DNA of 15,162 nt from an uncultured Clostridia bacterium (lineage in GTDB: Bacteria > Bacillota > Clostridia > Oscillospirales > Oscillospiraceae). Positions 8,179-14,340 of this stretch are shown here, in pieces. The notes below the pieces were generated by a model. The model was not told the origin of the DNA. It worked only from the letters and a program-made list of their open reading frames with translations, and made no database searches. Every line of letters starts with the position of its first letter. Positions within the stretch are counted from its first letter, which is position 1. The stretch spans positions 1 through 15,162 of the forward strand of contig CAMNHH010000041.1 of NCBI GenBank assembly GCA_946539175.1, read 5' to 3'. The translations under genes were made by a program, and so were the position numbers.

Positions 8179-9099
8179 TTACAGCCTGCAATACGCCGCG
8201 GCGGTCCTGGCGGCCAGGGCCGCGTTGTTGTAGACCAGCCGGATGTTGCTCTCCAGGCTGTCGCCGCCGGTGAGATCCTTCACCTTGGCCAGCAGATAGG
8301 GGGTGGTGGCCTTGCCGTGGATGCCGTCCTTGACGGACTGGGCAATGGCCTCGTCGATGGCCTTGTTGATCACGTCATAGTCCATGGCGTATTCCTCGGG
8401 GATGGGGTTGGTCACCAGAATGCCGCCCTTGAGCCCCAGATCCCGCTGGACCTTGAAGACCTTGGCCAGCTCCTCGGGGCTGTCAATCTCATAGTCCACG
8501 GCAAAGCCGCTGCGGCGGGTGTAGAAGGCAGGCAGCTCCTTGGTGCCGTAGCCCAGCACGGGGACTCCGTGGGTCTCCAGATACTCCAGAGTCAGGCCCA
8601 GGTCCAGAATGGACTTGGCGCCGGCGCAGACCACCATCACGGGGGTGTTGGCCAGCTCCTCCAGGTCGGCGGAGATGTCCATGGTGGTCTCGGCCCCCCG
8701 GTGAACGCCGCCGATGCCGCCGGTGGCGAAAATCTGGATGCCCGCCATGTGGGCGATCATCATGGTGGTGGTGACGGTGGTGGCACCGTCCATGCCCTTG
8801 GCCACGATCACCGGCAGATCCCGGCGGCTGGCCTTGGTGACGGCCTGGCCGGTCTTGCCCAGATATTCGATCTCCTCGGGGGTCAGACCCGCCTTCAGGC
8901 GGCCCCCCAGAATGGCGATGGTGGCGGGCACCGCTCCGTTCTCCCGGATCACCTTCTCCACGTTCAGCGCCGTCTCCACGTTCTGGGGATAGGGCATGCC
9001 GTGGGAAATGATGGTGCTCTCCAGAGCCACCACCGGCTTCCCGGCGGCCACAGCCGCCGCGACCTCAGGCTTGACGTCCAAATAAGCGTTCCAATTCAT
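8179..9099 (-). CDS. psuG: Pseudouridine-5'-phosphate glycosidase
   Basis: PsuG reversibly splits the C-C glycosidic bond of pseudouridine 5'-phosphate to uracil and ribose 5-phosphate, using a lysine that forms a covalent adduct with the opened ribose and a divalent metal. The 306-residue protein is full length for the family (also called the indigoidine synthase A-like family). Residues equivalent to those of E. coli PsuG are found with a constant offset of four: Glu27 in ALESTIISHG, Lys89 in VTKAS, Asp145 in TMDISADL (metal site) and Lys162 in AGAKSILDLG (catalytic lysine). ESNIRLVYNNA near the C terminus is also typical. The start at 9099 has a strong AAGGAGGAA site at 9106-9114, six bases away. 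It follows psuK by 60 bases, a gap holding hairpin repeats, and precedes the M32 gene by 13 bases. No pseudouridine transporter of the NupC type is seen here. Confidence 0.97.
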   Translation of the reverse strand: MNWNAYLDVKPEVAAAVAAGKPVVALESTIISHGMPYPQNVETALNVEKVIRENGAVPATIAILGGRLKAGLTPEEIEYLGKTGQAVTKASRRDLPVIVAKGMDGATTVTTTMMIAHMAGIQIFATGGIGGVHRGAETTMDISADLEELANTPVMVVCAGAKSILDLGLTLEYLETHGVPVLGYGTKELPAFYTRRSGFAVDYEIDSPEELAKVFKVQRDLGLKGGILVTNPIPEEYAMDYDVINKAIDEAIAQSVKDGIHGKATTPYLLAKVKDLTGGDSLESNIRLVYNNAALAARTAAAYCRL

Positions 9100-9116
9100 A
9101 TCATGTTCCTCCTTAT

Positions 9117-9211
9117 GCAGGGGCGGCCATCGGCCGCCCGCGTATTTTCGCAGAGGCGGTCATCGGCCGCCCGCACATCCGCAGGGACGGTCATCGGCCG
9201 GCCCTGCGGCC
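9117..9211. repeat. Three tandem palindromic repeat units at the psuK/psuG junction
   Basis: Three imperfect units of 31-33 bp begin at 9117, 9150 and 9181; each starts GCAG and shares a core like GRCGGYCATCGGCCGSCC. Unit 1 holds a perfect 8-bp stem (GGGCGGCC, loop ATC, GGCCGCCC), unit 2 the same with one changed base, and unit 3 instead pairs GCAGGG with CCCTGC. Units 1 and part of 2 form the psuK-psuG spacer; the rest of unit 2 and unit 3 lie inside the 3' end of psuK. The hairpins would be in the polycistronic mRNA and could affect its stability or the psuG level; that role is inference. Confidence 0.85.
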
Positions 9212-10125
9212 GGATCCGCTCGCCGTCTGGCTGCGGTTTGATTCAGCTTGGGGTTGATGGTTTCCGCGCCCTCCACGGCGATGGCGCTGCAGGCCAGGGC
9301 GAAGCGGGCGGCCTCTTCCATGGGCAGATCGTCCAGATAGGCCCGGACGAAGCCCGCCATCATGGCGTCGCCGCCGCCGCTGGCGTTCATCAGCTCCGTG
9401 GGCGGGCAGGGAACCAGGCAGCGGGCCGTATCCCAGGCGCAGTAGACGCCCTTCGCCCCCAGGGAGATGCAGACCCGCCGCAATCCCGTCTGCAGCAGCT
9501 TCGCCGCCGCCAGCTCCAGACTGTTCCGGTCTGTGATGGAAACCCCGGACAGCAGCTCCGCCTCCAGCCGGTTGGGCTTCAGCAGAAAGAGCCTCCCCAG
9601 CAGAGGCCGCAGCTTCTCCGCCTTGGTGACGGAAACCGGGTCCGCGAAGATGGGAGCGGCGCAGTGCTTTGTCAGCCAGTCCAGGCTCTCGGCGGGGAGG
9701 TTTGTCTCCGTCACAATGGCGGCGGCCCCCTCCAGAAGCCCTCGATTGTGGGCCAGGTAGGCCGGGCTGATTCGCTCCGCCAGCACCCCATCGCAGAGCG
9801 CCAGGGCCATATCCCCCTCCGGTCCCTCGATGACCAGATAGGTGGAGCTGGCCGCCCCCGGGACCCGCAGAGCGCCCTCCAGGCCGATGCCCAGTCCGGC
9901 GCAGTCCTCCTCCACCCGGCGGGCGTAGAAATCGTCCCCCAGGGCGGTGAGCATCTTCACCCGACAGTCCAGCAGACGGAGGTTGTGGGCGATGTTCCGT
10001 CCTACGCCCCCCAGGGACAGACGGACCTGCCCGGGGTTGGAATCCCGGGGAATCAGAGGCCCGAAGGATTTTCCGCAAATATCCAGATTGACGGCCCCCA
10101 CCACGGCGACATAGGGCTGCTCCAT
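9160..10125 (-). CDS. psuK: Pseudouridine kinase, PfkB family
   Basis: This 321-residue kinase of the PfkB/ribokinase family is called pseudouridine kinase from its motifs together with the adjacent psuG: it would phosphorylate pseudouridine with ATP to give the PsuG substrate. PfkB signature 1 lies at 37-48 (SLGGVGRNIAHN). DPVSVTK is at 162-168 and LKPNRLEAE at 182-190. Signature 2 is at 247-258 (NASGGGDAMMAG), with Asp253 the expected catalytic base and Gly in place of the common Ala in GAGD. I chose ATG 10125 because GGAGGTGA (10130-10137) precedes it and a good promoter sits just upstream; a longer in-frame start at 10173 would fall within the promoter. The last 15-17 residues (Cys, Gly, Asp and Arg rich) are encoded by the palindromic repeat and are unlikely to belong to the kinase fold, which should end soon after ETINP (289-292). 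Confidence 0.93.
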   Translation of the reverse strand: MEQPYVAVVGAVNLDICGKSFGPLIPRDSNPGQVRLSLGGVGRNIAHNLRLLDCRVKMLTALGDDFYARRVEEDCAGLGIGLEGALRVPGAASSTYLVIEGPEGDMALALCDGVLAERISPAYLAHNRGLLEGAAAIVTETNLPAESLDWLTKHCAAPIFADPVSVTKAEKLRPLLGRLFLLKPNRLEAELLSGVSITDRNSLELAAAKLLQTGLRRVCISLGAKGVYCAWDTARCLVPCPPTELMNASGGGDAMMAGFVRAYLDDLPMEEAARFALACSAIAVEGAETINPKLNQTAARRRADPAAGPADDRPCGCAGGR

Positions 10126-10144
10126 GGAATCACCTCCAGACCCC

Positions 10145-10173
10145 ATTGTAGCACAGATCATGGAAAAGTGCAA
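10145..10173 (-). promoter_or_regulatory. Vegetative-type promoter of psuK-psuG-M32
   Basis: Read on the minus strand, TTGCAC (10168-10173) is followed by exactly 17 bases and then TACAAT (10145-10150), each close to the sigma-70/sigma-A consensus. The expected transcript start near 10138 would place the psuK ribosome binding site (10130-10137) almost at the 5' end of the mRNA, so the leader is about 13 bases. The operon can therefore be transcribed independently of the upstream transporter gene. Confidence 0.8.
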
Positions 10174-10215
10174 CGGCGGAAAATCCCCGGAAGGAACGAA
10201 AAGCCCACCAAATGC

Positions 10216-10238
10216 GGCGGCTCCCTCGGGGAGCCGCC
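10216..10238 (-). terminator. Hairpin after the MFS transporter gene, possible weak terminator
   Basis: A 10-bp perfect stem pairs 10216-10225 with 10229-10238 around a 3-base loop. On the minus strand it lies 26 bases past the MFS stop codon. The following sequence reads GCATTTGGTGGGCTTTT, a poor and delayed U tract, so termination may be partial. Short matching flanks (CCAAA on the left, TTTGG on the right) suggest a longer imperfect palindrome, so it could instead be a dispersed palindromic element. Confidence 0.5.
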
Positions 10239-10264
10239 CTGCGTCGCTTTGGCGCGGGATTGGT

Positions 10265-11494
10265 TCATCGGTACAGCTTTGGGTAGGCCTTTCTGTCTAA
10301 GCGCTTCAGCGCTGCCGCTGCCCCGGCGGAGAGCAGGGTCACGGCCAGGATCAGGGTCCAGGTCCAGCCGGAGCCGGCCCTGTCGTAGAGCTGACCCACG
10401 GTGAGCTCCAGGATGCCCCGTATCAGGGCGTAGCTCAGGCTCATGACGCCGTTGATCCGCCCCCGATGACTGGCCGGGACGCGGGAGGAAATATACGGCC
10501 CCTCCGCAACCGTGGAAAAAATCTCACCCCAGGTAAAAACCAGCATGGCAAGATAGTACGCGGGAATGCAGCCCAGCAGCAGGAGGAAGATCAGATACCC
10601 CCCTGCGATCAGCAGACGCCCCGTGAGTATCTTCCCGGTCTCCCGCATTTTGGCGAAAAGCCTTGTGATAAGCGGGGTAAAGAGCACCACCGTAATACAA
10701 TTGAGGCTTGACACCGTGCCGAAGATCACCGCACCGTCCTCCCCGTGGACCGAGGCCATATCCAGCGGCATGATATAGCCGTACTGGCCGTAAGCCGCGG
10801 AATAGAAAGCGCCGCAGAGCAGGTACAGGATCAGAAGGGGGTTTTCCTTCAGAATCGTAAGGACGCCCGCGCCGTCCTTCTTTTGCTGATAGGCCGTTTC
10901 CTCGCCTTGGTCCTCCACCGGCGTTACGTCCTTGACCAGAAGGGCGATGAGAACCGTGGACAGGCCGATGGAGATTCCGCTGATGAAAAAGCTGAGCCAC
11001 AGATAGTTCTTGAACAGCAGCCCCGCGATGGTGGGAGAAAGCACCAGGCCCAGGTTTGCCCCCAGATACGCCAGAGAATAGGCCCGCTCCCGGTCCTTGG
11101 TGGTGGACAGGTCCGCGAACAGGGCGTCGTATGCGGGATATTCCACGCTTTGAAAAACCCCCGCGATGACGAAAAGGGCAATGGTGCCGTAGCCCAGAGG
11201 AAGGGCGGAGCTGACCGTAAAACAGACAATGCTCACCAGGTCGCAGACGACAATGAGCCATTTTTTGTTGAAGCGGTCCGCCATTCTGCCGCCGATCAGG
11301 TTGGCGGGCAGCATGATGAGGCCGGAGCCCACGAAGAAATAGGAAATCTCCGCCGCCGTCAGCCCCAGCTTCTGGTTCAGGATCATGGTCATGACGGGCC
11401 AGATCATGCTGCCCAGGTTCGTGACGATTCTCCCGAAAAACAAAATATAGATCTCCCGGCGCAGCCCTCTGTATTGGCTCAGCAGCTTCATCAT
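10265..11494 (-). CDS. MFS transporter, probable efflux type
   Basis: This 409-residue membrane protein has about 12 hydrophobic helices and the major facilitator signature between helices 2 and 3 (GGRMADRFNKK, residues 68-78). A charged loop near residues 212-232 (EDQGEETAYQQKKDG) separates the two six-helix halves. It looks most like drug/proton antiporters of the MdtH kind, but substrate cannot be read from sequence. ATG 11494 and ATG 11491 are adjacent; GAGGTGA at 11501-11507 fits both, with 6 or 9 bases of spacing. It has its own promoter (11573-11601) and no regulator gene beside it. It is followed by psuK 139 bases later, but psuK has a separate promoter, so a role in pseudouridine uptake is not supported beyond proximity. 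Its coding seems somewhat less GC-rich than its neighbours, judged by eye. Confidence 0.88.
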   Translation of the reverse strand: MMKLLSQYRGLRREIYILFFGRIVTNLGSMIWPVMTMILNQKLGLTAAEISYFFVGSGLIMLPANLIGGRMADRFNKKWLIVVCDLVSIVCFTVSSALPLGYGTIALFVIAGVFQSVEYPAYDALFADLSTTKDRERAYSLAYLGANLGLVLSPTIAGLLFKNYLWLSFFISGISIGLSTVLIALLVKDVTPVEDQGEETAYQQKKDGAGVLTILKENPLLILYLLCGAFYSAAYGQYGYIMPLDMASVHGEDGAVIFGTVSSLNCITVVLFTPLITRLFAKMRETGKILTGRLLIAGGYLIFLLLLGCIPAYYLAMLVFTWGEIFSTVAEGPYISSRVPASHRGRINGVMSLSYALIRGILELTVGQLYDRAGSGWTWTLILAVTLLSAGAAAALKRLDRKAYPKLYR

Positions 11495-11572
11495 ATCTTA
11501 TCACCTCAGACGGCAGGCGCGGCGCCCCGCTTGCCCCCCACGCAACTGATTTCGCGGGTCTTTCGCCCTTTG

Positions 11573-11601
11573 ATTCTATCACAGGCTTCCCCGTAATTCA
11601 A
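11573..11601 (-). promoter_or_regulatory. Promoter of the MFS transporter gene
   Basis: On the minus strand TTGAAT (11596-11601), 17 bases, then TAGAAT (11573-11578) matches a vegetative promoter. The transcript would start near 11566 and carry a leader of about 70 bases. An imperfect GC-rich stem (11512-11535) lies four bases upstream of the ribosome binding site. Confidence 0.7.
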
Positions 11602-11648
11602 CAGAAATATGAACCCTGCAGCGGCGTACGGAATCGTTGCAAAAATAC

Positions 11649-11677
11649 TTGCATCTGTCGGGAAATTGTGGTATCAT
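11649..11677 (+). promoter_or_regulatory. Promoter of holB-ricT
   Basis: TTGCAT (11649-11654), 17 bases, then TATCAT (11672-11677) fits a vegetative promoter, with transcription from about 11684 and a leader of about 25 bases before the holB start. It is divergent from the MFS promoter; the two -35 boxes are 47 bases apart and no clear operator is visible between them. Confidence 0.75.
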
Positions 11678-11708
11678 ATACAATCAGGAAAACTATGGAG
11701 GTGGGAGA

Positions 11709-12668
11709 ATGGAGGCGCTGCTGGGAAATGAACGGCTGAAAACCGGCCTGACCGCCGCCTTCGCCTCCGGAAAACTCTCCCACTGCTACCTGCTGGCGGG
11801 GCCGCCGGGAAGCGGAAAGCACACCCTTGCCAGGATCCTGACCGCCGCCATGGAATGCACCCAGGGCGCCCGCCGTCCCTGCGGGACCTGCCTCCAGTGC
11901 CGGAAGGTGCTGGACGGGGTCCACCCGGACGTGATTACCGTGGACGATCCGGCAAAGAAGACCGTCACGGTGGAGATGATTCGCAAGGCCCGGGCGGACG
12001 TCTACATCAAGCCCAACGAGGGTCTGCGGAAGGTCTATATCATTCCCCGGGCCATGGACATGAACGCCGCCGCCCAGAACGCCCTACTGAAGGTCATCGA
12101 GGAGCCCCCGGACTACGCGGCCTTTCTGCTGCTGAGCGACGCGGCGGAGCGGCTGCTGCCCACCATCCGCTCCCGCTCCGTGCCCCTGCAGCTCTCTCCC
12201 CTGCCGGAGGAGCTGGGCATGGCGGAGCTGGCCCGGCGCTTCCCCGGCAAGGACCGGAGCGCCCTGGCCGACGCCTGGGGCAGGTCCGAGGGCTTTCTGG
12301 GCCAGGCCCTGAAGCTGCTCACCGAGGGGGAGAGCCTGGCGGAGGAGACCCGCCGCTTTGCCGATTGCTTCGCCCGCCGGGACAAGCTGGGGCTCACGGA
12401 GCTGCTGGTGCCCCTGGAGCGGCGGAAGCGGGAGGAGCTGATCCCCCTGCTGACCCAGTGGGTGGAGATCCTGAGCCAGGCCCTGGCCGTCCGGGCCGGG
12501 CAGCCGGGCCGCTGGGAGGCCGCCCGGCAGCTGGGCCGCAGCCGCACCTCCGCCGAGAGTCTGCGGGCCCTGCGGAGTCTGCGGCGGGCCATCGAGCTGC
12601 TGCAGGGCAACGTCAGCCCCGGCGCTGTCTGCGGCGTCCTTCAGGTCTGGCTGGACGTGACGGACTGA
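11709..12668 (+). CDS. holB: DNA polymerase III subunit delta' (clamp loader)
   Basis: This 319-residue AAA+ protein is the delta' subunit of the clamp loader that places the sliding clamp on DNA. It has a Walker A motif GPPGSGKHT (31-39), a zinc site of four cysteines (Cys50, 58, 61, 64), the block NALLKVIEEPP (124-134) typical of DnaX/HolB, and TIRSRS (152-157). The last is the position of the arginine-finger SRC motif, here SRS. Downstream is a helical domain rich in Arg, Leu and Glu. I chose ATG 11709 because GGAGGTG (11697-11703) precedes it; the longer reading frame from TTG 11637 would run through the promoter. The next gene is ricT, 34 bases downstream; the holB-ricT (yaaT) order is the one known from Bacillus subtilis. 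Confidence 0.93.
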   Translation: MEALLGNERLKTGLTAAFASGKLSHCYLLAGPPGSGKHTLARILTAAMECTQGARRPCGTCLQCRKVLDGVHPDVITVDDPAKKTVTVEMIRKARADVYIKPNEGLRKVYIIPRAMDMNAAAQNALLKVIEEPPDYAAFLLLSDAAERLLPTIRSRSVPLQLSPLPEELGMAELARRFPGKDRSALADAWGRSEGFLGQALKLLTEGESLAEETRRFADCFARRDKLGLTELLVPLERRKREELIPLLTQWVEILSQALAVRAGQPGRWEAARQLGRSRTSAESLRALRSLRRAIELLQGNVSPGAVCGVLQVWLDVTD

Positions 12669-12702
12669 CGGAATGAATCATGAAACATGAAAAGGAATCA
12701 CT

Positions 12703-14262
12703 ATGGATAACGAGAACGTAAAGGATATGGAAACGATGGCGCCCGCCGAGCCTGTGCGCACGGCTCTGACGGCGGTTTCCGCCAAAAAAAGGGCGCCCCG
12801 GCTCAACGCGCCGGAGGAGGCGCCCGCCCCTGCCCTGCCCGCGGCGCCCCCGGCCCCGGACCCCAACGAGCGGGTCCCGGTGGTGGACGTGCAGTTCCGC
12901 CCCGGCAGCAAGCTCTATTTCTTCGATCCCGGCGAGCTGAGCCTGAAGAACGGGGATCACATCATCATCGACACCGCCCGGGGCGCGGAGTACGGCTACT
13001 GCGTCACCGGCAACCACCGGATCGCCCGCCGGGAGCTGGTGCAGCCCCTGCGCCGGGTGCTGCGGATCGCCAACGCCATCGACGAGCGGATCAAGGCCGA
13101 GAACGAGAAGAAGGAAAAGGACGCCTACGCCTTCTGCCTGCGGAAGATCGAGGAGCTGGGGCTGGATATGCAGCTGGTGTCCGCCGAGTGCGCCTTTGAC
13201 GGCAGCAAGCTGCTGTTCTTCTTCACCGCCGAAAACCGGGTGGACTTCCGGGAGCTGGTGAAGATCCTGGCCTCCAACTACCACATGCGGATCGAGCTGC
13301 GGCAGATCGGCGTCCGGGACAAGGCCAAGATGCTGGGCGGCCTGGGCATCTGCGGCAGACCCTTCTGCTGCGCCAGCTTCCTGGACGACTTCCAGCCCGT
13401 GTCCATCAAGATGGCCAAGACCCAGAATCTCAGCCTGAACCCCACCAAAATTTCCGGCACCTGCGGCCGTCTCATGTGCTGCCTGAAGTATGAGCAGGAG
13501 GCCTACGAGGATCTGATCAAGACCAGCCCCAAGCCGGAGTCCTTTGTGGACACCCCCGACGGCCGGGGCACCGTCACCGCCGTGAACCTGATGCGCCAGA
13601 GCGTCAGCGTCCGCATGGAGAAGGACGAGGAGGAGATCCGCAGCTACCGGAATGCCGACATTTGCGTGCTCCGCAGCGGCAAGGCCAAGAAGAACGATCC
13701 CCCCATCCCGGAGGACCTGGCGCCCATCTCCGGCCGGAAGGACGGAGATCTGCGGGAGCGCCGCCCCTTCCTGGACCAGCGGCTCACGGCAGACCCCGCC
13801 GAGGAGGGCCCTGACACGGAGCCCTCTGAGCAGCCCGCCGCCCCCGCCCAGGGCGAGGGCAGCCGCCGCGGCCGCCGGGACCGGAAGCCCTGCCGGAAGG
13901 AAAACGCCCAGCCCGCCGAAATGCCCGGAGAGGAAGCCGGGACCGCCGAGGAGCAGCTCGCTCCAGCCCGCAAGGAACCGGAGAACTACCGCCGCAGGCG
14001 GAACAACCGGAGCGAGAAGCCCCAGAGCGGAGAAAAGCAGGCCGTGCCGGAGCGGGTGGAGCAGGCGGAAAAGGGAGACAAGCCCTCCCGCTCCCAGCGC
14101 CGCCGCCAGCAGCAGGGCAAGCAGGAGCCCAGGCTCCCCCTGCCGGAGCAGCCCAAGCGGCCCGTTCCCGAAAAGCGCCCCGAGGACCAGCCCGCCCCCA
14201 AGCCCGAGGCCAAAAAGAACAACAAACGCCGGTACTACCACAACCGGAAGCCGAAGGGATAA
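12703..14262 (+). CDS. ricT: RicT (YaaT) PSP1-domain Fe-S protein with long tails
   Basis: In B. subtilis RicT joins RicA and RicF in the Y-complex, which carries [4Fe-4S] clusters, aids RNase Y maturation of mRNAs and affects sporulation, competence and biofilm formation. This 519-residue copy has a disordered Ala/Pro-rich N terminus (1-57), the conserved core (about 58-325, including the PSP1 region) and a low-complexity C terminus (about 326-519) rich in Arg, Lys, Glu, Gln and Pro that ends very basic (KKNNKRRYYHNRKPKG). The cysteine clusters are GICGRPFCC (Cys217, 222, 223) and GTCGRLMCC (Cys254, 259, 260), with further Cys at 100, 145, 163 and 321. B. subtilis RicT is about 275 residues, so the tails nearly double it. 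The start follows AAAGGAA (12691-12697). It shares the holB promoter. The yabA gene usual downstream in Bacillus is absent. Confidence 0.93.
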   Translation: MDNENVKDMETMAPAEPVRTALTAVSAKKRAPRLNAPEEAPAPALPAAPPAPDPNERVPVVDVQFRPGSKLYFFDPGELSLKNGDHIIIDTARGAEYGYCVTGNHRIARRELVQPLRRVLRIANAIDERIKAENEKKEKDAYAFCLRKIEELGLDMQLVSAECAFDGSKLLFFFTAENRVDFRELVKILASNYHMRIELRQIGVRDKAKMLGGLGICGRPFCCASFLDDFQPVSIKMAKTQNLSLNPTKISGTCGRLMCCLKYEQEAYEDLIKTSPKPESFVDTPDGRGTVTAVNLMRQSVSVRMEKDEEEIRSYRNADICVLRSGKAKKNDPPIPEDLAPISGRKDGDLRERRPFLDQRLTADPAEEGPDTEPSEQPAAPAQGEGSRRGRRDRKPCRKENAQPAEMPGEEAGTAEEQLAPARKEPENYRRRRNNRSEKPQSGEKQAVPERVEQAEKGDKPSRSQRRRQQQGKQEPRLPLPEQPKRPVPEKRPEDQPAPKPEAKKNNKRRYYHNRKPKG

Positions 14263-14338
14263 AAGGCAATAGGCAAAAGGCAATAGGCAATAGGAGAAAC
14301 CGCGCTCCTATTGCCTATTGCCTTTTGCCTATTACCTG
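14263..14338. repeat. Long near-perfect palindrome filling a convergent intergenic gap
   Basis: Left arm 14265-14295 and right arm 14306-14336 pair over 31 bp with a single mismatch (14267 with 14334); G14296-C14305 extends the stem, leaving an 8-base loop. Each arm is itself made of short direct repeats of the AGGCAATAGG / AGGCAAAAGG kind. It starts just after the ricT stop codon (14260-14262) and ends two bases before the stop codon of the convergent aminopeptidase gene (14341-14343). No long T run follows on either side (TTTT on the minus strand only), so it is not a classic terminator, though a stem this long may still stop or stabilise transcripts. Confidence 0.9.
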
Positions 14339-14340
14339 AA

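Noticed and set aside
6789..8273. Open frame of 494 codons opposite the M32 gene
   Set aside because: Antisense shadow of the carboxypeptidase with Gly/Val/His/Leu-biased composition and no start signals.
10126..10173. Upstream start extending PsuK by 16 residues
   Set aside because: It lies within the promoter; ATG 10125 has a proper ribosome binding site and begins the normal PfkB N terminus.
8146..10404. Open frame of 752 codons on the + strand opposite psuG and psuK
   Set aside because: It is antisense to two clear enzyme genes with intact motifs, has no ribosome binding site, and its product is a biased Gly/His/Leu/Gln-rich string. Long open frames opposite GC-rich genes are expected from codon bias.
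10265..11494. MFS gene as the pseudouridine importer
   Set aside because: Known pseudouridine transport is of the NupC type; this protein resembles drug efflux MFS members and has a separate promoter. Proximity alone is too little.
11637..11708. Upstream TTG start extending HolB by 24 residues
   Set aside because: The extension runs through a good promoter (11649-11677), has no ribosome binding site, and the family motif order starts at the ATG at 11709.
12613..14283. Open frame of 556 codons opposite ricT
   Set aside because: It overlaps conserved ricT entirely; its Leu/Gly-rich hydrophobic look comes from reading the charged, Pro-rich tail codons backwards.
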